A stretch of DNA of 57,856 nt from Rubrivivax sp. Lineage in GTDB: Bacteria; Pseudomonadota; Gammaproteobacteria; Burkholderiales; Burkholderiaceae_C. Both the position numbers and the translations under genes were made by a program. Position 1 is the stretch's first letter. The number at the start of each line of letters is the position of its first letter. Shown in pieces: positions 45,053-53,318 of the stretch. The DNA lies in assembly GCA_022843905.1 (NCBI GenBank), contig JALHMT010000031.1, positions 1 through 57,856 on the forward strand, read 5' to 3'. The notes under the pieces were generated by a model. The model was given only the letters and a program-made list of their open reading frames with translations, searched no databases and was not told the origin of the DNA.

Positions 45053-47371
45053 ATGTCCGCCGATCTCTTCGACCCCCCTCCGCCCGACCCCGCTGATTCC
45101 CTGGCCCTGGCCGACTACGCCGAGCGCGCCTATCTCGAATACGCCCTGAGTGTCGTCAAGGGCCGCGCGCTGCCCGATGTCTGTGACGGGCAGAAGCCGG
45201 TGCAGCGCCGCATCCTCTACGCCATGGAGCGCATGGGCCTGGCCTTCACCACGGCCGGCGGCCCCAAGCCGGTGAAGAGCGCGCGCGTGGTGGGCGACGT
45301 GCTGGGCCGCTTCCACCCGCACAGCGACCAGGCCGCCTACGACGCCATGGTGCGCATGGCCCAGGGCTTCTCGCAACGCTACCCGCTGGTCGACGGCCAG
45401 GGCAACTTCGGCAGCCGCGACGGCGACGGTGCCGCGGCCATGCGCTACACCGAGGCGCGCCTGGCGCCCATCGCGCGGCTGCTGCTCGACGAGATCGACG
45501 AAGGCACGGTCGACTTCCAGCCCAACTACGACGGCTCGACCATCGAGCCGCGCCAGCTGCCCGCGCGGTTGCCGTTTGCCTTGCTGAACGGCGCCAGCGG
45601 CATCGCCGTGGGCCTGGCCACCGAGATCCCCAGCCACAACCTGCGCGAGGTGGCCGCCGCCGCGGTGGCGCTGATCCGCGACGAGAAGCTCGCCGACGAC
45701 GCCCTCTACACGCTGCTGCCCGGCCCCGACTTCCCCGGCGGCGGCCAGATCATCAGCAGCCACGCCGACATCCGCGACGCCTATGCCAGCGGCCGCGGCA
45801 GCCTGAAGGTGCGCGCGCGCTGGAAGATCGAGGACCTGGCGCGCGGCCAGTGGCAGCTGGTGGTCACCGAACTGCCGCCCGGCACCAGCTCGCAGAAGGT
45901 GCTGGAAGAGATCGAGGAGCTCACCAACCCCAAGGTGAAGGCCGGCAAGAAGGCGCTGAGTGCCGATCAGGTGCAGCTGAAGGCCTCGATCCTGGCGGTG
46001 CTCGACGCGGTGCGCGACGAGTCGGGCAAGGAAGCCGCGGTGCGGCTGGTCTTCGAACCGAAGACGCGTACCGTCGAGCAGACCGAACTGATCACCACGC
46101 TGCTCTCGCAGACCAGCCTGGAAAACAGCGTGCCGGTGAACCTGACGATGGTCGGCCGCGACGGCCGCCCGACGCAGAAGAGCCTGCGCCAGATGCTGGT
46201 GGAATGGGTGGGCTTCCGCCAGGTGACGGTGCAGCGGCGCTCGCAGCATCGCCTGGACAAGGTGCGCGACCGCATCCACGTGCTCGAAGGCCGGCAGCTG
46301 GTGCTGCTGAACATCGACGAAGTGATCCGCATCATCCGCAACGCCGACGAGCCCAAGCCGGCGCTCGTCGCGCGCTTCTCGCTCAGCGACCGGCAGGCCG
46401 AGGACATCCTCGAGATCCGGCTGCGCCAGCTGGCGCGGCTGGAGGCCATCAAGATCGAGCAGGAGCTGAAATCGCTGCGCGAAGATGCGGCCAGGCTCGA
46501 AGAGATCCTCGGCAGCCCCGCGGCACTGAAGCGCACGCTGATCAAGGAGATCGAGGCCGACGCGAAGGCGCATGGCGACGAGCGCCGCACGCTGATCCAG
46601 GCCGACAAGCGCGCGGTGGCCGAGATCAAGGTCGTCGACGAGCCCGTGACGGTGGTGGTCAGCCTGAAGGGCTGGGTGCGTGCACTCAAGGGCCACGAGA
46701 TCGACGCCGCCACGCTGCAGTTCAAGGCCGGTGATGCGCTGTACGGCACCTTCCCCTGCCGCAGCGTCGACACGCTGCTGGTCTTCGGCACGGCGGCCAA
46801 GGGCAGCGGGCGCGTCTACACCGTGGCGGTGAGCGGGCTGCCCGGCGGGCGCGGCGACGGCCAGCCCATCACCACGCTGATCGACCTCGAAGCCGGCACG
46901 CAGCCTGCGCACTACTTCGCTGGCGCTGCCGACTGCACGCTGCTGCTGGCCAACACGGGCGGCTTCGGCCTGCTGGCCAAGGCCGGCGACATGCACGGCC
47001 GCAACAAGGGCGGCAAGGCCTTCCTGACGCTGGAAGATGCCGACCGCGTGCTGCCGCCGGTGGTGGTGCCGCCCGCGCACACGCAGGTGGCCTGCCTGGC
47101 GATGGACGGCCGGCTGCTGGTGTTCCCGCTGGACGAACTGAAGCTGCAGCCCAACGGCGGCCGCGGCCTCACGCTGATGGACGTCGACGCGAAGACGCCG
47201 CTGGTCTCGGTGGCCACCTGCGCCGAGCAGCTGAAGGTGCTGGGCAGCGGCCGCGGCGGCAAGCCCAAGGAAGAAGTGCTGAAGGCCGGCGGCCTGGCCG
47301 AACACGCGGGCAAGCGCGCGCGCAAGGGGCGCAAGGTCGATGGTCTGGTGAAGGCACTGCGCGTCGTGTGA
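45053..47371 (+). CDS. parC: DNA topoisomerase IV subunit A
   Basis: 772 residues. GyrA/ParC family with catalytic Tyr132 in RYTEARL and the helix HPHSDQAAYDAMV in the quinolone region. The position matching E. coli ParC Ser80 is Gln93, and Glu84 corresponds to Asp97. The coiled-coil and C-terminal domains are complete, with beta-pinwheel motifs such as GFGLLAKAGDMHGRNKGGKAF. parE is not in this window. The stop overlaps the following MFS gene by GTGA, so the two may be coupled. Confidence 0.92.
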   Translation: MSADLFDPPPPDPADSLALADYAERAYLEYALSVVKGRALPDVCDGQKPVQRRILYAMERMGLAFTTAGGPKPVKSARVVGDVLGRFHPHSDQAAYDAMVRMAQGFSQRYPLVDGQGNFGSRDGDGAAAMRYTEARLAPIARLLLDEIDEGTVDFQPNYDGSTIEPRQLPARLPFALLNGASGIAVGLATEIPSHNLREVAAAAVALIRDEKLADDALYTLLPGPDFPGGGQIISSHADIRDAYASGRGSLKVRARWKIEDLARGQWQLVVTELPPGTSSQKVLEEIEELTNPKVKAGKKALSADQVQLKASILAVLDAVRDESGKEAAVRLVFEPKTRTVEQTELITTLLSQTSLENSVPVNLTMVGRDGRPTQKSLRQMLVEWVGFRQVTVQRRSQHRLDKVRDRIHVLEGRQLVLLNIDEVIRIIRNADEPKPALVARFSLSDRQAEDILEIRLRQLARLEAIKIEQELKSLREDAARLEEILGSPAALKRTLIKEIEADAKAHGDERRTLIQADKRAVAEIKVVDEPVTVVVSLKGWVRALKGHEIDAATLQFKAGDALYGTFPCRSVDTLLVFGTAAKGSGRVYTVAVSGLPGGRGDGQPITTLIDLEAGTQPAHYFAGAADCTLLLANTGGFGLLAKAGDMHGRNKGGKAFLTLEDADRVLPPVVVPPAHTQVACLAMDGRLLVFPLDELKLQPNGGRGLTLMDVDAKTPLVSVATCAEQLKVLGSGRGGKPKEEVLKAGGLAEHAGKRARKGRKVDGLVKALRVV

Positions 47372-48609
47372 CGGCTCCTGCACTGCCTTTGTGGCGGCAG
47401 CGTGAGTTCATGCTGCTGTGGGGTGGCCAGGTGGTCACCACGCTGGGCGCGCAGGCCTCCAGCATCATCTACCCGCTGCTGATCCTGGCGCTGACGGCGT
47501 CGCCGGCGCAGGCCAGCCTGGCCACGGCGCTTCGCATCGTGCCCTACCTGCTGCTGAGCCTGCCGGTGGGCGCGCTGATCGACCGCTGGGACCGTCGCCG
47601 CGTGATGATCGTCTGCCACGTCGCGCGCGGCGTGGTCATCGTCACGCTGCCGCTGGCCATGGCCTTCGACGCACTCACGGTGGCCCACATCTACCTCGTG
47701 GCGGTGGTCGAAGGCGCGCTGCACGTCTTCTTCAACATTGCCGAGACCGCGGCCCTGCCGCGCGTGGTGGAGAGGGCCGAACTGCCCCAGGCCACGGCGC
47801 AGAACCAGGCCGGCTTCGCTGCCGCCGGCGTGGTGGGCCCGGCGCTGGGCACCTGGCTGTACCAGGTGGCGGGCAAGGGCGTGCCCTTCGTGGTGGACGC
47901 CTTCACGCACCTGCTGGGCGCGCTGGCGCTGTGGCGCATGCGCACCTCGTTCACGCCGGCGCCGGCAGTCAAGCGACCCGACCTGCGTGCCGAGGTCATC
48001 GAAGGCCTGCGCTGGCTGTGGAACCACCGGCTGATCCGCGACATGGCGCTCATCACCTGCGGGCTGAACTTCCTGTCCACTGCCACGCCGCTGCTGCTGA
48101 TCGTGCTGGCCAAGGAGCAGGGCGCCAGCGAGGCGCAGATCGGCCTGGTGTTCTCCATCGGCGGGCTGGGGGCCATCCTGGGGGCCATCGTCGGCGGGCA
48201 GATCCAGCGCCGCTTCAGCTTCGGCCAGGTGATCATCGGCACCATCGCGCTGCAGGCGCTGCTGTTCCCGTTCTATGCGCTGGCGCCGGGGCCGGTGTGG
48301 CTGGGCGTGGTCTACGCCGGCATCATGTTCTTCGGGCCGGTCTTCAACGTGGTGCAGTTCAGCTACCGCATCTCGATGATCCCCGACGGCCTGCAGGGCC
48401 GCGTGAACAGCGGCTTCCGGCTGATCTGCTTCTCGATGAACCCGGTGGGCGCGGCGCTGTGCGGGCTGACGCTGGAGTGGTGGGGCACCACGGCCACCGT
48501 GGCGGTGTTCTCGGCCTTCTACCTGGCCTTGACGGTGGCCACCTGGATGGACGACGTGGTGCGCAGGGCGCCGCGGCATGCGCAGGCGCCGGTGGTGGAG
48601 GTGAAATGA
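47368..48609 (+). CDS. MFS transporter (MFS_3/EntS-like exporter)
   Basis: 413 residues, 11-12 helices. Starts at GTG 47368 in overlap with parC. Motif A region: VGALIDRWDRRRVM after TM2. Related to the MFS_3 family that includes EntS and Bcr-like exporters (GAQASSIIYPLLILALT). Its 3' part, codons for DGLQGRVNSGFRLICFSMNPVG and so on, is duplicated at 49925-50083. The substrate is unknown; drug or siderophore export is a family-level guess. Confidence 0.82.
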   Translation: MTAPALPLWRQREFMLLWGGQVVTTLGAQASSIIYPLLILALTASPAQASLATALRIVPYLLLSLPVGALIDRWDRRRVMIVCHVARGVVIVTLPLAMAFDALTVAHIYLVAVVEGALHVFFNIAETAALPRVVERAELPQATAQNQAGFAAAGVVGPALGTWLYQVAGKGVPFVVDAFTHLLGALALWRMRTSFTPAPAVKRPDLRAEVIEGLRWLWNHRLIRDMALITCGLNFLSTATPLLLIVLAKEQGASEAQIGLVFSIGGLGAILGAIVGGQIQRRFSFGQVIIGTIALQALLFPFYALAPGPVWLGVVYAGIMFFGPVFNVVQFSYRISMIPDGLQGRVNSGFRLICFSMNPVGAALCGLTLEWWGTTATVAVFSAFYLALTVATWMDDVVRRAPRHAQAPVVEVK

Positions 48610-48670
48610 ACTGAGGCTAGGGCGGCAACCTGGCTCGACGGCCCGACGTCGGTGCCGGGACCGCTCCAAC

Positions 48671-49135
48671 TCATCGAGAGGTCAGGACTTTTCGCGCCTT
48701 CTCGAGGCGGCGGATCAGCCCGGCGACCGACTTCTTCCAGGCCTTGCCGATGTCGTCGTCTTCCATCGCCAGCGCGTACAGCTCCGAAGACTCGATATCC
48801 TGCGAGACGGCCTTGACGCTGCGGAGGGCGCGTTCGACGAGGGAGAGGCGCGCGCCGGGCGCCAGCTGGTCGCGCTGTTCGTCGAGCGCGTCCATTGTGT
48901 CTTCGTCGATCAGTGGCTCTGGTTCGGACCCGGGCTGTCCGAAGAGCACGGCGACGACAGCCGCCGCAGCGACGGCCGTCGCGCCCTCGGTGACTTCCAG
49001 GTAGTCGCTGCCGCTGGCTGGCAAGACGTCGTCGAAGGCGTCGTTGAGCGCGACGATGCTCGGGTCGTCGGCCAGATCGGCGAGCCAGTCGGCGGCGTCG
49101 TCGTTTTCGTAGGGGAGGGGGCCCCAGAGGCTCAT
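48671..49135 (-). CDS. DUF4259-family protein, probable immunity or antitoxin partner
   Basis: 154 residues starting MSLWGPLPYENDDAADWLADL, typical of DUF4259. The rest is helical with LTSR at the end. Its start overlaps the Imm26 gene stop by 4 bp, so it is cotranscribed after Imm26. In other genomes DUF4259 genes are found in polymorphic-toxin and T6SS neighbourhoods; this is why I call it probable immunity. Base composition is mixed, closer to the host at the 3' end. Confidence 0.6.
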   Translation of the reverse strand: MSLWGPLPYENDDAADWLADLADDPSIVALNDAFDDVLPASGSDYLEVTEGATAVAAAAVVAVLFGQPGSEPEPLIDEDTMDALDEQRDQLAPGARLSLVERALRSVKAVSQDIESSELYALAMEDDDIGKAWKKSVAGLIRRLEKARKVLTSR

Positions 49136-49635
49136 TGGGGGCGGACCTTGTAGTTGTCGTGGTTGCCGTTGATCAAGCGGTCGATGATCACCTTGATCAC
49201 GAGTTCGGGGGTGTGGCAGACGGAGAAGATGTCCATGCCATTCACCTCGTCGAGCGCGGCGGGAATTGTCTCCTCTCGATAGTAGACGCGCGGCTCGCCC
49301 ACGGTCCATTTGTTGGTTTCGCGTGTGTACCAGGTTGCTCGCGGTGGCGACCAGGAATCCTCTTCAGCGGCGAATGTCAATCGACCAACTATGGGCCAAC
49401 TCCCGTTCGTTACAGCATCTAGAGTGCCAGACAGATAGAACGATGGCTTTAGCATCACCAACTGATCTACCTTAAGAACGTCATGGCCGACGTAGTCGAG
49501 CACACAGAAGTCCTCATCTTTGAGAACCACTGCATAAGCAGAACCTTCCTTGCCGAGAGGAATTGCAACGACATCGCCGAGGGAGGTCTTGATCCTCTTT
49601 TTGGATTTTCTCGGCTTTTCTTCCTTTGGTTTCAT
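49132..49635 (-). CDS. Imm26-family immunity protein
   Basis: 167 residues. A basic start (KPKEEKPRKSKKRIKTSLGDVVAIPLGKEGSAYAVVL) matches Imm26-type proteins of polymorphic-toxin systems. ATG 49635 overlaps the stop of the toxin-tail frame as ATGA. Lower GC than surrounding genes. The paired toxin is now only a fragment, so this immunity protein may be an orphan kept for protection. Confidence 0.65.
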   Translation of the reverse strand: MKPKEEKPRKSKKRIKTSLGDVVAIPLGKEGSAYAVVLKDEDFCVLDYVGHDVLKVDQLVMLKPSFYLSGTLDAVTNGSWPIVGRLTFAAEEDSWSPPRATWYTRETNKWTVGEPRVYYREETIPAALDEVNGMDIFSVCHTPELVIKVIIDRLINGNHDNYKVRPQ

Positions 49636-49847
49636 CCGATTCCCTTTGACTTGGCGCAATCAATGTAGTCATCCCCACGCTTGTTCTTTGGGCTTATGGG
49701 ATTAATTGAGTTTGTTGGATTCTCCACAGCCTCCATGTATAGCTGCTCCGCCCCACGAACTGCCGAATAGGAGTCAGTTGAAAAGACCTCCTCTAAAGCC
49801 CCAAGCTGCTTTCTGTGGTCGCCGAAATGAGCACTCGCGGTACTGAA
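49632..49847 (-). pseudogene. C-terminal fragment of a polymorphic toxin
   Basis: The last 71 codons of a toxin frame, ending TGA at 49632-49634 inside the Imm26 start. HRKQLGALEEVF, YSAVRGAEQLYMEA and SINPISPKNKRGDDYIDCAK resemble tails of Rhs/contact-dependent toxin domains, which usually end in an RGAEQ and NPISPxNPxxxxY form. There is no upstream body in this frame; it runs into the fragment at 49834-49920. So the toxin is broken, while its coupling to Imm26 is still visible. Confidence 0.5.
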
Positions 49848-49920
49848 CGAAGCAGACCCTGGGCGTGAAGCCCGTGGTGGTGCGGTTGTCGATTGCGGCG
49901 AAGGGGTGGTCGGCCAGCAC
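49834..49920 (-). pseudogene. Short coding remnant in another frame
   Basis: 29 codons (VLADHPFAAIDNRTTTGFT onward) with strong third-position G/C, unlike the AT-rich toxin tail it meets. No full frame around it. It sits between the toxin tail and the MFS duplicate and is most likely a relic of an earlier gene. Identity unknown. Confidence 0.35.
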
Positions 49921-49924
49921 CGTG

Positions 49925-50083
49925 TCAATGATCTCCGACGGCCTGCAGGGCCGCGTGAACAGCGGCTTCCGGCTGATCTGCTTCTCGATGAATCCGGTGG
50001 GCGCGGCGCTGTGCGGGCTGACGCGGGAATGGTTTGGCACAAACGCCACCGTCGCGCTGTTCTCGGCGTTCTACCTGGCCTTT
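49925..50083 (+). pseudogene. Duplicated fragment of the neighbouring MFS transporter gene
   Basis: 159 bp matching 48373-48531 of the MFS gene in the same orientation, about 92% identical by eye and without indels, at a constant offset of 1552 bp. It encodes DGLQGRVNSGFRLICFSM as in the parent, then loses homology on both sides. It marks a recombination boundary of the toxin-immunity mosaic. Confidence 0.85.
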
Positions 50084-50225
50084 CGCAAGGCTTTAACCTC
50101 CGTTCCCAAACCAGGTGTTGCGCTGCGAAGTCGAAACCCCCTTGCCAACCGTATGGCCTCGAATCGCCGACCCGGCAACGCATGAGCTGTTGTTCTGTCG
50201 TTGGACTCCTCAGAGGCAGCAGCGA

Positions 50226-51182
50226 TCAGTGTTGAACTTCCTGCCAACGCCCCAACCAGCGTTCAGTGGTCAACTCATCCCACCCGGGGAACCACGGCAG
50301 GCGAGGAACGTACAGTGCGGGCGCAAGGAGTCGGTCGAGCGCAGCGTACTTGGCAATCGCCGCATGATCCGCCGGGTCGTTCCTATCGCAGACCGACGGC
50401 AATTCGTCTGCCTGCCAAAGCAGTGAACCGCGATGATCAATTGCTGCTTCAATTGCCGAGTTTCTGATCTTGGCTCGTTTTTCCAGCCAATCCGGCCGCA
50501 CACACACCTGCCAGTTGACGCTGCGCGGTCCGAGATGCTGAGTGGATACATAGCCGCCAAAGGGATCCTGCAAGTCGACACCCAGAAGGCGCATGCAAAG
50601 ATGCTCCATTGAAGCAGTCGCATGGATGTAGTTGTCGAGGTCGCAGACGAAGCCGAATCCAAGAGTTGACCAACAAAAATTGTCCCCGATGCTCGGCAGC
50701 AGGTTATCTCTCAATGCCGCCAGTTCCTGCCAAGCGTTGGCCCTGCTGGATGTCACACTGATCGACAACTGCACGGCGTCGTCTGGAAAGAAGTTCATAC
50801 CCAGTGACAGGCGAACGGTTCCGACGAACGCCGGCGCATTGGACGATGGCGATAGGCCGGCAGCAAAGATTGTCACGGGAGTTTGACGGATTGCTGGACC
50901 TGCCGCCCGTCGAAAGTGCGCCTCCCACTGATCGAGAGCATGGCTCGACATTTCTACGATCCCGGTGCTCGCAGACTCATGCGGCGCGATGAGTGTGACG
51001 GCGACGGAGGGGACTGAACAGAGCTTTGGTCGAACAACCAACGACCAAAGTGCTCCAAAGAGACGATTGAAGTCACTCTTGGCGCAATGGACTGCTACTT
51101 CAACTGTAGGTACCGCAGCAATCTCGCCTGTGGCGAGCAGTCGAGGCTCCGGTTGCGTCTGGGCCAAGGATGGTCGCTCCAT
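50226..51182 (-). CDS. TsiV/DUF3396-type T6SS immunity protein (distal)
   Basis: 318 residues. Recognisable pieces are GFGFVCDLDNYIHATASMEHLCMRLLGVDLQDPFGG, LGPRSVNWQVCVRPDWLEK and PWFPGWDELTTERWLGRW, typical of DUF3396 proteins (now called TsiV). Usual partners are VRR-NUC effectors such as that at 52221-53318. It lies 16 bp downstream of a second copy of the family. Distinctly lower GC than the flanks. It is a distant paralogue of the next gene, not a recent copy. Confidence 0.7.
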   Translation of the reverse strand: MERPSLAQTQPEPRLLATGEIAAVPTVEVAVHCAKSDFNRLFGALWSLVVRPKLCSVPSVAVTLIAPHESASTGIVEMSSHALDQWEAHFRRAAGPAIRQTPVTIFAAGLSPSSNAPAFVGTVRLSLGMNFFPDDAVQLSISVTSSRANAWQELAALRDNLLPSIGDNFCWSTLGFGFVCDLDNYIHATASMEHLCMRLLGVDLQDPFGGYVSTQHLGPRSVNWQVCVRPDWLEKRAKIRNSAIEAAIDHRGSLLWQADELPSVCDRNDPADHAAIAKYAALDRLLAPALYVPRLPWFPGWDELTTERWLGRWQEVQH

Positions 51183-51198
51183 AGTACTGGACCTGCCG

Positions 51199-52143
51199 CT
51201 ATTGCGGGAAGAAGCGATCTATCCATCTAGCCCGCTCTTCCGGAAATTGCCTTGACGGAAGTCCGGGTACGACTAGGTTTTCATGTAGACACGCCCTGTC
51301 GCGAAGTGAAGAAAGCACACGTCCAACAGAACGATAGTCGCTCATAGTGTCGCCAGACTCGATGTCCCCCAGGCGCGGTGCATCCCCAATGCGAATCTGG
51401 GCGGACTTTTCATTGACTTCTTCGATTGCAGCGTCTGATACATCTGCTAGCGCTTTCCGCAATCCCCTGATACCGTCTAGTCGAGCAGTGTATTCGCTTC
51501 CGAGCAAGGTAATCCACCCTAGATCTGTCAATCCTAGGTAGGACACGTGCGCCTGCGTCAGATGATTGGGGCAAAGAATGCCGGGAAAGCGTTGAAGCCA
51601 GCGCTGGAAAAATGGTTGGGTTGCATCTTCGACACTTGGCCGAGATGCGTTCCAGGCAAACGAGTATCCGGCATAGCCTGACAGAAGTGGAAATCCATCC
51701 AGCAGGCGCTGTAGATACGAGGTGACACCATTGACTCTTGCCGTTTCCAGCCAAGTCAGTGGTAAAGAAATCCTGTAATAGGTGTGGGGGGCTCCGATGT
51801 TCGAATGATCTGCTTCAAGACTTGGAGTTCGCCACTCGTCTCGCGTCTTGCCGGTGCGTAGTTCCACGCCATACTCACCGCGGGACCTGCGCTTCGGATC
51901 TGACATCCAGTTGGGCCACGCTTGTAAGTCGGCCGGCTCGATTCGGGTGGCTTTCATCTGATCGCCATCAGTACGGCAGTAGTTGACTGTTTCGCCGTGG
52001 TCCGCCACAAAGACCCGATAAGGGTTCAGCAGATCCGGTGGATTTTTCTCCTTCAATGAGACGTTAGCGAAGAGAACAATAACAAAGCACGGTTCGCAGA
52101 TGACGATCTCGTGGTCTTCGAGTTTAAAGTCAGAGAAGTCCAT
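51199..52143 (-). CDS. TsiV/DUF3396-type T6SS immunity protein (proximal)
   Basis: 314 residues. Conserved parts include YYRISLPLTWLETA, LLSGYAGYSFAWNAS, HLTQAHVSYLGLTDLGWITLLG and the C-terminal RQFPEERARWIDRFF. It starts 77 bp after the effector stop, the right place for the cognate immunity. It is AT-richer than the vgrG side. It probably neutralises the VRR-NUC nuclease, while the distal copy may cover a variant. Confidence 0.7.
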   Translation of the reverse strand: MDFSDFKLEDHEIVICEPCFVIVLFANVSLKEKNPPDLLNPYRVFVADHGETVNYCRTDGDQMKATRIEPADLQAWPNWMSDPKRRSRGEYGVELRTGKTRDEWRTPSLEADHSNIGAPHTYYRISLPLTWLETARVNGVTSYLQRLLDGFPLLSGYAGYSFAWNASRPSVEDATQPFFQRWLQRFPGILCPNHLTQAHVSYLGLTDLGWITLLGSEYTARLDGIRGLRKALADVSDAAIEEVNEKSAQIRIGDAPRLGDIESGDTMSDYRSVGRVLSSLRDRACLHENLVVPGLPSRQFPEERARWIDRFFPQ

Positions 52144-52220
52144 ATCGGCCTCGTGTGAAATTTCCGCGTAGGCTAGTCGCCCTAGATCAGTCGGCTTCCA
52201 ATCAGTGGGGCGTCACGTCT

Positions 52221-53318
52221 CTACGGAATTGGAATCGGCAACCTCCTGCCGCCTATGGGTGGCATGAATTGCATGTACTTAAGCAGATTATCTGAAAACT
52301 TCTTTAGATTTCTCGCTGTTTCCTGGCGTCTAAGTTCATCCTCAAAGTCGCAGTTGCAATCTGCCTCATCTACCCTTTCAACCTTTGCGCTCACTCTGCC
52401 TCGGCTCAATGCTTTCGCCTGGTTCCGTGTCCAGTCATCGCCCGCAAACTTGACCTCAAGCACCTTCTTCACATTGTCCCAAGTCGCCGGCTTTGACCCG
52501 TCGTTCAGCACCACCATATCCCAGATCACTACCGTCCCGGGACTTCCTCGCGCCTCACTGAGCGCTCGTTGCACAGAGCCTGGGGCGGTAGGACCTCCCG
52601 AGTAGGTGGTCCGGCCGGTTTGGGACTCGATCAGTTCAGCAGGAATCTTGTACGGAACTTCGGTCAGCACCTTGGGATCTTTGGGTTGAGCGCCAGACCA
52701 AGGAAGTCCGCTAGAGTTGAATTGACTTGCGAAGCAGGCTTGCCTCCGATGAATCTCGTTGATGTTGCTGGCCCTCTCGGCGGTGGTGTCGTAGACACCG
52801 CGAACTGCCCCCAGGACATCTCCGGCCCCTTCGGAAATCTGGGTCCCTGTCGGTGTTCCCTTCTTTCGGCATTCGCAGATGGCATCGCAGATCTTTTCTA
52901 CAAGGGCGGCATCGAGGTCCTTCTGCCATTCCCCCCCCAAGCTCGCCGTATTCCGATGATTCATGAACATCTTGTCGGTCAACCGACAAGCCGGCTTCTT
53001 CTCGAAGAAGACGCTCGGGGAGTACGTGATCCAGTCGGCTTCGGCCTTGTTGGTGCCCGAGACGACACCGCCCATCGAACCACCCTCGTCGAAGATGGAA
53101 ACAGCGAACTCCGAGCCGAAGTTGGCCACCATGTGTCCGCCGTCGGCGAAGCAAGTGGTCGTGCCCTTGACCAGATCCTTGGAGAACGCCCGGTTCTTGT
53201 ACGGGATCGGGATGCCCTTGTCGGGAGTCTTGCAGACGTCGGGGAGCGTGTTGTCGACGACGCCCCCGCTGCCCTTGTGACACAGGCTCAGGCCGTTGAC
53301 GTTGATCGAGACGCTCAC
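52221..53318 (-). CDS. T6SS effector: PAAR-like (DUF4150) domain fused to VRR-NUC nuclease
   Basis: 365 residues from GTG 53318, which overlaps the stop of the ketosynthase-like gene (GTGA). Residues 1-130 form the DUF4150 PAAR-like spike tip (INVNGLSLCHKGSGG, TPDKGIPIPYKNRAFS, GGHMVANFGSEFAVS, MNHRNTASLGG). The C-terminal part, about 230-315, is a VRR-NUC domain of the PD-(D/E)xK fold: D267 in IWDMVV and E288-V-K290 in VLEVKF, then W and Q in GDDWTRNQ. TseV effectors of Salmonella have this same architecture and damage target DNA. Two TsiV-type immunity genes follow. Loading on VgrG is probably aided by the DUF2169 protein. Confidence 0.85.
   Translation of the reverse strand: MSVSINVNGLSLCHKGSGGVVDNTLPDVCKTPDKGIPIPYKNRAFSKDLVKGTTTCFADGGHMVANFGSEFAVSIFDEGGSMGGVVSGTNKAEADWITYSPSVFFEKKPACRLTDKMFMNHRNTASLGGEWQKDLDAALVEKICDAICECRKKGTPTGTQISEGAGDVLGAVRGVYDTTAERASNINEIHRRQACFASQFNSSGLPWSGAQPKDPKVLTEVPYKIPAELIESQTGRTTYSGGPTAPGSVQRALSEARGSPGTVVIWDMVVLNDGSKPATWDNVKKVLEVKFAGDDWTRNQAKALSRGRVSAKVERVDEADCNCDFEDELRRQETARNLKKFSDNLLKYMQFMPPIGGRRLPIPIP

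Noticed and set aside
49865..50185. 106-codon plus-strand ORF containing the MFS-like segment as a real gene
   Set aside because: Only the middle 53 codons match the MFS gene; both ends are unrelated, so it is a fragment, not a gene.
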